Below, piece after piece: positions 42,175-50,744 of a stretch of 64,000 nucleotides of DNA. The notes beneath the pieces are model-generated. The model had not been told where the DNA came from. It made no database searches and worked only from the letters and a program-made list of their open reading frames with translations. Position 1 is the stretch's first letter; every line of letters starts with the position of its first letter. The stretch comes from Pictodentalium vernedei. Taxonomy: Eukaryota > Mollusca > Scaphopoda > Dentaliida > Dentaliidae. Made by a program: the position numbers and the translations under genes. The DNA is taken from NCBI GenBank assembly GCA_031216915.1, contig CM062294.1, positions 394,621,217 through 394,685,216 on the forward strand. Direction: 5' to 3'.

Positions 42175-43515
42175 ATGCCAGTCGATAAATTTGGTAGAAG
42201 TGATGATGAAAATCGACCCAAAAAGAAGAGGAAGATGCTCGAAGTTGGCGATGGTTATGACGTTGCCAACTTGGACGAACGAACATTATGTTCAGAGATA
42301 CGAACCTCAAGAGGAACCTTTGAACATGAATGATAAGAAGCTCTACAATCTTCTCGAGCCAACAGATCTTGCAGATGCAGCGACTAAAAAATATGTCGAC
42401 AGGGGGAATGCGGATTTCGAACGAATCATGCTAGATAATCATGTGGATAAAGCCATGACCGACGATCTCGATCTGAAATCCAAACGTTTGGTGAATGTCG
42501 CGAATCCCATATATTCCACCAATGCAGTGACCAAGAAATACGAGGACGACTCTCACGCACGATTCAGCGAACATCTGAGAAGTAGATACGTTCAGAAAAT
42601 GATGCAATCAGAATTGAATGCCAATTCTAACAAGATAACGAACGTGGCCACTCCCACAAATCCAAGGACGTGGCAACCAAACACTATGTAGATCTGGAAC
42701 AGAGAAAGTCTGACAGATGAGAAATGAAATTGGATCTGAATGCAGGATTCAACAAGATATTGAATCTGTCAAAGGTCGACTACGCGGATGCAGACTCCAC
42801 CGCAGTCAACAAGGGCTACATGGATTCCACCATGATACGAACTCAAGAATACGTAGAATCGCAAGTGGACGATTTCTACCTGAATAAACAATCTGGTGGC
42901 ATCAACATGAATGGTCAGAATTTATTCGGTCTTGATCACGATCCTGAATTCGATTTCAGCACAGTCAGCAGGAAGTACATGGATGACAACTCAGTATGGA
43001 GAAAGGGCGACATCATGGAAGGTAAACTAGACATGGGCAGACACGCGCTCACGAATCTACCAGATCCCGTGCACATGTCGGACGCCTGCACCCTGATTTC
43101 GGTGGTGGAGAAAGTCAAATACGCCAGGCAATTGATCACCATGTGGGCTGAGGAGACCGGCATGTTAGAGGAGGGAAAAGCTGAGTGGTCTTTTGGAAAC
43201 GGAGGTAGCGAATCACAACATGGTCAGGTGGGATATTCCATGCCATTGGGAGGTGAAATCATTTGAATGAGTCTGGGTTCCACGGATTTGAATAACAGAG
43301 CGGTCATCAATCTCAAGGTGAACGGAGTAGAGAGCGATAAGAGATACAGCATCGAAAAGACCGAGAATCAACGCTTGTATGTTAGCACATTCGGCATGCC
43401 TCTCAAAGTGAACGCCGGAGACAGGATTAATTTCGTTATGAAAACCAATAATCCCGAAGCCGCCACTTCCGTGGTGAGCATACTGATTGAACTAGATCCT
43501 CTGAACAAACAGTGA
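42175..43515 (+). pseudogene. Fibre/tail-like protein with 'ATKKYVD' repeats and a C-terminal head
   Basis: The ATG at 42175 starts 'MPVDKFGRSDDENRPKKKRK', with an NLS-like basic patch. After a frameshift near 42265 the shaft begins: repeated units of the form 'LxMNxxKLxNLxxP..ADAATKKYVD' (near 42330, 42480, 42620, 42740, 42910 and 43030), reminiscent of virus and phage fibre shafts. The C-terminal part ('NGGSESQHGQVGYSMP', then 'YVSTFGMPLKVNAGDRINF') is beta-rich like a receptor-binding head. Breaks: frameshifts near 42265 and 42665, TGA at 42718 and at 43264. Attachment function is inferred from architecture. Confidence 0.75.
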
Positions 43516-43581
43516 ACGCGTGAAAATAATTAATTAAAAATAATGAGTAATTAGTAAAAACGAAAAAACAAAAAAAAAAAA

Positions 43582-43650
43582 TAAATAAAAAGTAATGAGA
43601 TTTAGAAAGATGTTCAATCTCTCTAGATCTCATTACTTTTTATTTTTTTG
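43582..43650. terminator. Hairpin at convergent gene junction 2 of element 2
   Basis: The stem built on AAAAAGTAATGAGAT..AGA pairs with TCTCTAGATCTCATTACTTT around the loop TGTTCAAT. It nearly duplicates the hairpin at 35923-35983, including the loop core TGTTCAA. It lies between the fibre gene ending at 43515 (plus) and the CARD-like gene ending at 43677 (minus). Confidence 0.75.
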
Positions 43651-43676
43651 TTTGTTTTGTTTTAATACGTTATTTC

Positions 43677-43973
43677 TCATAATGTTTCATCTCGTGAAAT
43701 TGGATCACCTATCTCAAAACACACGTTGACATCTATTTTAGCATTTCGAAGTGCTTTTATAAATTCTCAAAAAGCAGTCGGTCCTCTATACGTCAACGTG
43801 TCTAAAAGTTTTCTGGTCTTATCTTCTATCAAGATTTTACTTTCGATTTTGCATCTCATATAATCGGTCAATATCAAAGGTTCTGTTTTGACTAAAGTGT
43901 CTAGAATTATTGCTAGTGAATCTTGTGAAATATTTGTTTTTCTTCTCAAGTATTCTCTTTCTTTATCATTCAT
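43677..43973 (-). pseudogene. CARD-like death-fold protein
   Basis: The ATG at 43973 opens 'MNDKEREYLRRKTNISQDSL'. The frame reads helix after helix, with 'MRCKIESKILIEDKTRKLLD' and 'YRGPTAF', the signature of the caspase recruitment domain (Lys-x3-LLD-x2-hydrophobic-x-RGP-x-AF). It then meets an in-frame TGA (43767-43769) and continues with the last helix to 43677-43679. About 98 codons is the size of a single CARD. CARDs pair with CARDs of caspases, apoptosome and inflammasome adaptors, so a lone viral CARD could act as a decoy. That role is inference. Last gene of the right minus block. Confidence 0.7.
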
Positions 43974-43997
43974 TTTTTGTAATTATTTTTTTAATTT

Positions 43998-45305
43998 TTA
44001 TTTATATATTTTTTTTTCTTTCTTTTTTTCTTCACACACATGTCTCTCATCAAATGATCGACATCTTATTTCCGATTCGAATTGTAATTCTCTATCTGAC
44101 AGGACTAGGGCAAAGGCTTCGGTTTTTCCCGGCACGTTCCTATCGAACTGCATCTTGATCTGAATGTCTAAGGTGCTACTCTTGCGTCGTTCGCTCTGTT
44201 TACTGACATCGAATACGAACATGGGATACATTGACTTGTATTCGCCTAGAGATATATTAGGGTTGCTCATCAATTCGTCTAGACCGTGATACTTCTTTCT
44301 AAAATCCATGGCGTCGCCGTACAGTCTGCAGAAATCATTCTTGTCGAACGACGCATTGTAATCGATTGCTGGATATCTCGTGGCATTCAGAAACACGTGC
44401 TTGTTTCTCAAATTGCTGTGATTGAACAGCGACGCATTCTTTTCCTGAGACCCGTCCCTATCGGTTTGAAACGTGACCATGATGAAACGCGGCCTCTCGG
44501 AAGTGGATTTCATGGTCAATCTCCAATCGAAGTGATTTGTGGAGAGTGGAATGCTAGCTGTGTCACACTGTCGCATTCTAAATCCCACGGGTAATTTACT
44601 CTTGGATTCTATGATCTTGTAGAGACGCATTTTTTTCCACGATCAAAGGCTGCGCATGCGGAATGAACCACGATATCTTGTGTAGAGTTAATTTACCCGC
44701 ATCGGTCATGGGGAGTCTCACTATCGCGTCGTCATTTCCCTTTTGAATCAATGTCAGATTGTGTTTGATCTTGTTGCAATCGTCTGCAAATCCGAAGATG
44801 TGTTACAAAGGTATCCTGAACGAAAACGTTCCTTTGGGTCTGGACGTCTTGATGACATAGTCGAATATCGCTGCGGTGCCGGCGCTAGCAGGGCCGCTGG
44901 TGTCTTTCACCCACAACTGATTAAGTCCTCTGGATTTCGAAAAATCATCCGGATACTTCAAGAGTCCGAACATCGTGGTGGCCTGACCGGGATGAAACAC
45001 AGATTCTATCTCTTGTCCAGATAGCAAGTATTTTATATTACTGAATAGATGCATGATGCCATTATTGGCTAAAGTAACCGTGTCGCGTCAGCGTATTCAG
45101 TCCCATCTTCCTTGGTGAGACGTCCCTGCACCACTATGTAACTCTCGCTAGGATGAACGAATAGACCATGGGTTTCGACGTTGATTCTTATCTCTCCTGC
45201 ATTGTTCAAACTCGTTCCGGTTATTGGTTCATATTCAAGAACATTGTATTCTTGAATACTTTCATCTTTCACTATGCTTTGTGCGATATCTAGTATATTT
45301 GCCAT
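43998..45305 (-). pseudogene. Major capsid protein (double jelly roll, element 2)
   Basis: It starts at 45305 'MANILDIAQSIVKDESIQEY', with 'GEIRINVETHGLFVHPSESY' typical of adintovirus capsid proteins. A frame change near 45060 leads to 'GQATTMFGLLKYPDDF' and 'LNQLWVKDTSGP'. A TAA lies at 44803-44805, then 'NLTLIQKGNDDAIVRLP' and 'KISWFIPHAQP'. A frameshift at an A-run near 44635 leads to the C-terminal domain ('LPVGFRMRQCDTASIPL', 'RPRFIMVTFQTDRDG'). It ends at 43998. About 435 codons. A TATA-like element on the minus strand lies at about 45405-45418. Confidence 0.88.
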
Positions 45306-45400
45306 TTTTGAAGGGTTTTTTTTTTGTTTTTTGTTTATTAATTAGCTTGGTTCTTTTTTATCTAAAAATAGTTTTAATTATTTTTTATTATTATTTTTTC

Positions 45401-45418
45401 TCTCTTTTATATATATAT
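45401..45418 (-). promoter_or_regulatory. TATA-GAGAG promoter-like motif of the capsid gene
   Basis: Minus-strand TATATATATAAAAGAGAG followed by poly(A), about 100 bases before the ATG at 45305. The same arrangement precedes the minus genes starting at 36810 and 47916. Confidence 0.5.
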
Positions 45419-45471
45419 GTGTAAACAAGAAAATCTTAAAGAGATTAAATAAAAAAAAATTGTTTTCTTTA

Positions 45472-46250
45472 TTAAAACTTCGTCTTCAGCAATTGTTGTT
45501 CGTAACACTTTCTGATGATCTCTTCACCATCCAAAGCTTCGATTTCGTAAGTCACCGGATCGGTGTGAAATATTCTGATTATCACGAAGATTTCTGAGGT
45601 CCATCAGGAGTATAACCAAGTGCTTCTTATAAGTGTAGATTCTCACTCGATCGCTGACCGCAAATTTCGGCGGTCTAGACTTCTTCCTGATCTTAGATCT
45701 CTTGGGATATAGATTCGCGTAGACCCGTTTTTCGATTCGAGGATCGCTAGCTTCCGTGGGAGTCATCTTGATCGATCTGTGACACGTGTTGTTGTAATCT
45801 TCAACCAGACCATTCAGAGCGTATATGTATTTCTTGGTCGAATTCGCCATGAAGTATCTGTGCATCTTTTCCTTCATCGTTCAATTCCAATGTTACACGA
45901 CGCTGGCTTTCTCTTCATTTTCAATTGAGTAGAGGTCGACCAATCAACGAACGACCTTGTTGTAGAATTCCTTCCCCTTACGCAAGGTCCCGATTTATTC
46001 TTCAAAGCTCTGATCAAAACGTTTTGGAAAACACGTCGATGACCGTCAATAGATATTTGACACCCTAGTTCCACCTCGAAAATGATCTCATGTTGACAAA
46101 GTTGGCAGACCAAATGTCATCCAGACCTTTCATGAACACCCTTCTCTTTCGAAATTTATGCACGATGGTTTTGTGTAACTCCTCAGCCAATTCGCTCGTC
46201 AATAATCGTTTCTTCTTCTTTTCCGAAGTGCTTTTTTTTTTGAACACCCC
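45472..46250 (-). pseudogene. Retroviral-type integrase (element 2), heavily frameshifted
   Basis: The N-terminal part (46247 leftwards) shows 'KRLLTSELAEELHKTIVHKF' and 'GLDDIWSANFVNM', where the catalytic core starts. The middle is scattered over several frames between about 45880 and 46070. From 45877 a frame reads 'YALNGLVEDYNNTCHRSI' and 'KFAVSDRVRIYTYKK' (C-terminal SH3-like region). It ends at 45472-45474. About 255 codons. Its N-terminal frame overlaps the end of the PLA2 gene. Same function as the element-1 integrase but a distinct sequence variant. Confidence 0.8.
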
Positions 46251-46712
46251 ATCTGAATCGACGATTCACACCGATCAGCTTGCCAACCAGCGAACGTTCT
46301 ATCTTCTCTATCCTGGTCATATTCGCTAACATGTTTTTATCACAGACGTCGTTGCGAGTCTTGGTGTCGGGATGTCTGGCATAGCACAGATCGTGACCAT
46401 ACGCGGCCACGTCCACCCTATTCACGGGTTTGCTCCAAGATTTAGGAGTCAGATCGGTGTTGAGTCTCTTGTTCAATTTCGTTCCAGGTCCTGTGATACT
46501 GTGACCCAGCAAATGCATTTCGAAAGGTAGATTATTGATCATTTTATTCACGACGCCTTTGCCTCTGCTTGTTTTTTTTTTTTTTTGATGAATCGAGTTT
46601 TGATCGAAACACACACTTTGCAAATTCCGTGAAGCATCTGTCTGTTGTTTTTAGTTTGTACTTCTCGAGAATTACCCGTCTTGGTAACTCTCTTACACTT
46701 TACGCAATACAT
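46183..46712 (-). pseudogene. Zinc-ribbon plus phospholipase A2 virion-type protein
   Basis: The ATG complementary to 46710-46712 opens 'MYCVKCKRVTKTGNS', with a C-x2-C pair and a second Cys pair ('CKVC') about 30 residues on, a small zinc ribbon. After a frameshift at the T/A run near 46570-46585 a PLA2 domain follows: 'SITGPGTKLNKRL' (calcium-loop-like GPGT) and 'AAYGHDLCYA' (catalytic His-Asp). Parvovirus capsids use a related PLA2 to leave endosomes, so a cell-entry role is plausible. The last residues overlap the integrase start in another frame, so the true end is about 46240. Confidence 0.82.
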
Positions 46713-46820
46713 TTTTTTTTAAGGTTATTTAAATTAATTTCGTATTTATTTTTTATTTTATATATAAATTTAATTTTTTTTTTTTAAATTCTGTTCTTAT
46801 TATATATTTTTTTTTTTTTT

Positions 46821-47448
46821 TCAATTGCTGCTCTTGAGTTCTATCAACTTACCGAATTCCTCCCTGGCCTCTTTCCTCCCCCTTTCCACGAGAGAATCCT
46901 TCATCTCTTCCTTGATGATTTCATGAGTCTTGATTCTCACAGCTTCTTTCATAGCATCGTATTTCGTTTTCTCACCCAATATCGTGAAATATCCGATATC
47001 CTACCGTCTTTCAACACCATCGAGATCATTTCAGATATCATGTCAATCTTGGAGTCGGCCAAGACGCGAATCTTTTCGTGTTTCCTAGCCTTCAGATATA
47101 ATTTCCTACTCAAAAAGTTTCCGAGCATGCTAAACAATCCAGTGGCGAGAGCCACTTCTTCTATGGTCAACAGGATTGGAACAATCCGATGCCGGCCGCA
47201 TGTAAACCCATGGAAATCATGATGAGTGTTGTGTCAACCGCGTTGACGAATTTTGCGAGACGCGACTACTTCTTCTTGAGAGAACAACAAGAATCTCTCT
47301 CTAGAGTCAGATACAATTGGATTCTATTGATTTGATACCTCTCTCTTCTTTCTTTTTCTTCTGGCGATGGCACCGTTGGCAAAATGCCGTTCGGCTTCTC
47401 ATCCATGTTGTCATCTAACGTCGGATACAATTTATTTCTGGTTCTCAT
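46821..47448 (-). pseudogene. Conserved adintovirus-type protein with hydrophobic middle and helical tail
   Basis: The ATG at 47448 opens 'MRTRNKLYPTLDDNMDEKPN'. After a stop/frame change near 47266 come hydrophobic segments ('DTTLIMISMGLHAAGIGLF', 'LATGLFSMLGNFLSRKLY') and then 'KHEKIRVLADSKIDMISEMI' and a charged helical tail ('VERGRKEAREEFGKLIE') ending at 46821. Frame changes lie near 47165 and 46990. I recognise the hydrophobic-then-'KHEKI..LA..K' layout from adintovirus elements. Possibly a membrane-linked virion protein. Function unknown. Confidence 0.55.
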
Positions 47449-47541
47449 TTTTTATGTTTTTTTTTCTAATATCAGATAAAAATTTATGTGTATATTTTAT
47501 TTTTATTTTCTATTCTCCCATATTTATATCAACGAGAAAAC

Positions 47542-47916
47542 TTAGACGTATGCTTCCTTCAGCAATAATTTCAAGATGCATCCTCTATCTTCCAAAGTCA
47601 GACTTCCACGCACCAATTTCTTTTCTTCCGAATCGGTGGGCTTACCTCGCCCGCTACAGATGACTAATCTCCTCCAAAACTTGATCACGTCGTCGATTTG
47701 AATGCATTCGAACGCCGGTTTGAAATACTTGATGACTATATCTTCCCTTTCCATCGTCAGACACGAATGATCCTCGTGATCGAAGTCTAGATGATCCCGA
47801 CACCCAACGCATCGTACTAACAAGAGATGACCTAGTTGTTTGTTCACACAGAATGCGTAGGCTCTCATCAGTGCCTTTATAAGAAACGATGCTCTCATAA
47901 TCTGGGAATCGTTCAT
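47542..47916 (-). CDS. Intact small conserved protein with Cys/His cluster
   Basis: An uninterrupted 124-residue frame with the ATG at 47916 ('MNDSQIMRASFLIKALMRAY'). 'VRCVGCRDHLDFDHEDHSCL' (residues about 34-53) has a C-x2-C and following His/Cys that could bind zinc. The C-terminal half contains 'FWRRLVICSGRGKPT'. I recognise a similar cluster from small proteins of this virus group but cannot give a function. It is the outermost gene on the right and the only long intact reading frame of element 2. A TATA-like box (minus strand, about 47998-48012) lies upstream. Confidence 0.6.
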   Translation of the reverse strand: MNDSQIMRASFLIKALMRAYAFCVNKQLGHLLLVRCVGCRDHLDFDHEDHSCLTMEREDIVIKYFKPAFECIQIDDVIKFWRRLVICSGRGKPTDSEEKKLVRGSLTLEDRGCILKLLLKEAYV

Positions 47917-47999
47917 GATTTACGTATATATATTTTATTATCTATTTGATTTGATATTTATTTTTTAAATAATTATTTATTGATATTTTTTTTTTCTCT

Positions 48000-48014
48000 C
48001 CTATATATATATCA
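48000..48014 (-). promoter_or_regulatory. TATA-GAGAG promoter-like motif
   Basis: Minus-strand GATATATATATAGGAGAG followed by poly(A), about 85 bases before the ATG at 47916; same layout as the motif at 45401-45418. Confidence 0.5.
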
Positions 48015-48207
48015 GTCACTTTTTATTTCCTCTTGCGAATCTCGCTATTCTATTACGATTCACCTCACAAAACTCGTGAGGATTTCACGTTTTCGTCAGT
48101 TCCCTCCAATGATTTCATCAGTTCTCGATCGCCAACAGCCACGACGAACGTGGACAGACGATTTCCATCAGTTCTAATTTTCCAAACTCGAGTTTTTCCG
48201 TTTTGGT

Positions 48208-48660
48208 TTGGAAAAAAATCCACGACGAGTGACTTCGCTTTACACCCACTTCACGCCATTGGCGAATGTGGGGAAAACGTTTTGAGATTTTTCCCGATGT
48301 AGAATCGGCAAATCGTTTTCGCTGATCGGATCGCACCCTCGACTGTCCGGACCGCGATCGCGAACGTCAGTGGTCCAGAACTGGCAAACCACTGTTTTTT
48401 GACGTACCGGAAGCCAAAATCATTTAAAAAAAAAAAAAAATCCTCGACGAGTAACTATGCTTTACACCCAATTTTCGCCGTTGGCGAACGTCGAGAAAAC
48501 GTTTTGAGATTGATTTTTCCTGTTCTAGAATCGACAAATCGGTTTCACTGATCGGATCGCACCCTTGACCGTTCAAACAGCCGTTGGCGAACGTGGGTGG
48601 TCCAGAATCGGCAAACCGCTTTTTTGATGCTGGTCTAGAATCGGCAAAACGTTTTTTGCC
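48208..48660. repeat. Two direct repeats at the right end of element 2, with an inverted third part
   Basis: Units of about 220-230 bases (48208-48430 and 48432-48660) share 'tttacaccca', 'gaaaacgttttgagat', 'ctgatcggatcgcaccct' and 'ggtccagaa.tggcaaacc'. An inverted partial copy lies at 48763-48850. This could be subterminal element DNA or a host satellite-like patch. Confidence 0.75.
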
Positions 48661-48989
48661 AATGATAGATCGAAGGTCTGATCTGCAATGTGAACATCGA
48701 GAAAATTTTTAAATTTATGTTTTCTTCAAATTTTCGTACATTTTTCCCTTCCGAGCGATGTGTCGAATTTCACTCGTTCGCCAACAGCTGTTTGAACGGT
48801 CAAAAGTGCGATCCGAGAGGGTCAAAAACGATTGCCGATTCTGGACCACCATGCAAAAACGACATTTTTTACACTCTGTACACGATTTAACACTGAACCT
48901 CTATGGCGGTACATGTACATGTACGTGTACAGTTTTTTGGAAAAGTGGTCTAGAATCGGCACTTTACACCTACTAATGATGCTTAGCCA

Positions 48990-49615
48990 AATGAGGAAAG
49001 TGAGTTGAGAATGCTGTGGAGAAGTCTGGGTGGGTGGGGACTGAAATATGCATGTTGAGGGAGGATGTAGTTTACAAATGAATGTAATTTCTGTTTTTTT
49101 TTTTTAATTTAATCAGTTAATGTGTGAACCTGATGTAACTTTTGGTGCTGAAGGTGACTGTGCACATCAAAAATAAATAATCCATCACCATTGTTTAGTC
49201 TGATCATTGGCAATATACCAACACAGCTGCCATGATAGCTATTATCCTTGGTGATACAAATGTGCATCCATCTAAACTGAAATCTAACTTCCTTCTCTCA
49301 GGTTAAAGCATACTGCCCCGACAGAATAGGGGAAGCACTGGTGTTACATGCTTTCATCTAATGCAAAGTTTAATCTACAAAGCTTTTATGAGAGTCAGAA
49401 ATGTGAAAGAACAGGCCTTCTCTCACTGAACATTACTGTGTAAAGAAACGTAAAGAATTGGCTGTCAGAGAGCTTGGTAGGCCGCTATCCACGGGGCTTA
49501 AGGATACTAAGTTAACAATTTTTTCATATGTGTCATACATCATTTTTCTCAGAATTAAATACAGATGCACATATGTTTCTGTTTCTGAGAGTGATTTTTT
49601 TTATTTTTCACTTAA
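48990..49615. other. Host DNA without recognisable gene
   Basis: No domain-like reading frame and no clear repeat seen. Confidence 0.4.
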
Positions 49616-49975
49616 GGCGTATAGTTCAGTCGGAAGGAGTCGTAAAATGGCCTACCCTCTGTGGAGAAGGAGACTCACTCGGTGCAGGCTAAAGATGCAC
49701 TCGTGGTATTTGAGAAGTTTACAGAGTACAGTTCAGTCGGGTTGAGGCGCGAAATGGCTACGCCCTGTGCATAAAGAGACAAGTATTCAGTGCAGACTGA
49801 AGACCCCTTCGTGGTATTTGAGACGTTTACAGCGTACATTTCAATCGGGCGGGGGACGTTAAATGGCTGACCCTTGTGCGGAGAGATACACTCCGTGCAG
49901 GCAAAAGATTCCTCCGTGGCATTGGAGACGTTTATAGCATACATTTCAGTTGGATTGGGCGTAAAATGGCTGCCC
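49616..49975. repeat. Tandem array of the foldback-arm unit, about three copies
   Basis: The same 107-120-bp unit as in 28780-30985 ('gtgcaggctaaagat', 'cgtggtatttgagaagttta', 'cagttcagtcggg'), in the plus orientation of the left arm. A separate partial copy of the foldback element. Confidence 0.8.
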
Positions 49976-50605
49976 CACCTCACACTGTTTCTCATCCCAA
50001 ACCGGTTCGTTTTCTCAAATTGAATTTAAAAACTCTAGAAACATATATTTTAGCAAAAATATCAATAACTTTCCGTCTATTTTGCAAACTTTCACCAACA
50101 AAAATCCTCATTTTTTCCAGCGAGCGAATCCCCCACACACACCTGTATCCCCCCACCCCCCTCTATATATGATTCCTAAGCCGGATAGTCGAAGATCCAC
50201 CCGCCCGTGTTTGGTTAAAAAAGAATGTGGAATAAACCTCCACATTGTGAAATACACAGAAATATCGTCGAGTAAAATAAAATATACACGCCCATTAGTT
50301 TTCCTCCAGTTCCACATTCACAAATCCGTACGGAACACTTGTTCAATACAGATTTCCGTTGACGGGCTATTTTTCCACCTGACGTCATTGATCCATCAAA
50401 AGAACTAAACTCCGCCCATATTCGTAATCGGCCAATCGAAATGTCGCATTCTGATTCAGACCAATTCGGAATCTGCGGTGACGGTCGGTAAATTGCACGT
50501 CAATTGAAAAAAATACCACAGTTTTAAGGTTTGACATTTTGTGATGTTTGAATTTTGAAATTAATAGATCCTATGCCACAAAGGCGTGCAATTTAAACAG
50601 TACGC

Positions 50606-50738
50606 CACGATGTGTGAATGCGTACGTCAGTACGGCAGACGTGCCATCGCGGAAGGATAGAACTCAAGACTGCGACTCTCATTCCATTCGTCCACGCTGG
50701 CGCTCGTGCCGTATTGACGAACGCATTCACACATCGTG
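50606..50738. repeat. Inverted repeat with 32-bp arms
   Basis: 50606-50637 and 50707-50738 pair with two mismatches (CACGATGTGTGAATGCG...) around a 69-base spacer. Probable MITE remnant. Confidence 0.75.
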
Positions 50739-50744
50739 ACGTTC

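Larger units (their letters stand above)
31572..48000. mobile_element. Element 2: decayed adintovirus/Polinton-like integrated DNA virus
   Basis: A block of about 16.4 kb carries family B polymerase, retroviral-type integrase, adenain-like protease, packaging ATPase, penton, double-jelly-roll capsid protein, PLA2 protein and several conserved unknowns, the gene set of adintovirus-type Polintons. Transcription is arranged in four blocks (plus, minus, plus, minus) with hairpins at the two convergent junctions. It differs from element 1 in gene order, composition and gene variants, so it is not a copy of it. Outer boundaries are approximate because no terminal inverted repeats or 6-bp duplication could be identified. 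Confidence 0.88.

Noticed and set aside
31000..49000. Terminal inverted repeats of element 2
   Set aside because: I compared the 31.0-31.6 kb and 48.0-49.0 kb flanks by eye and found no convincing inverted match, so no ends are called.
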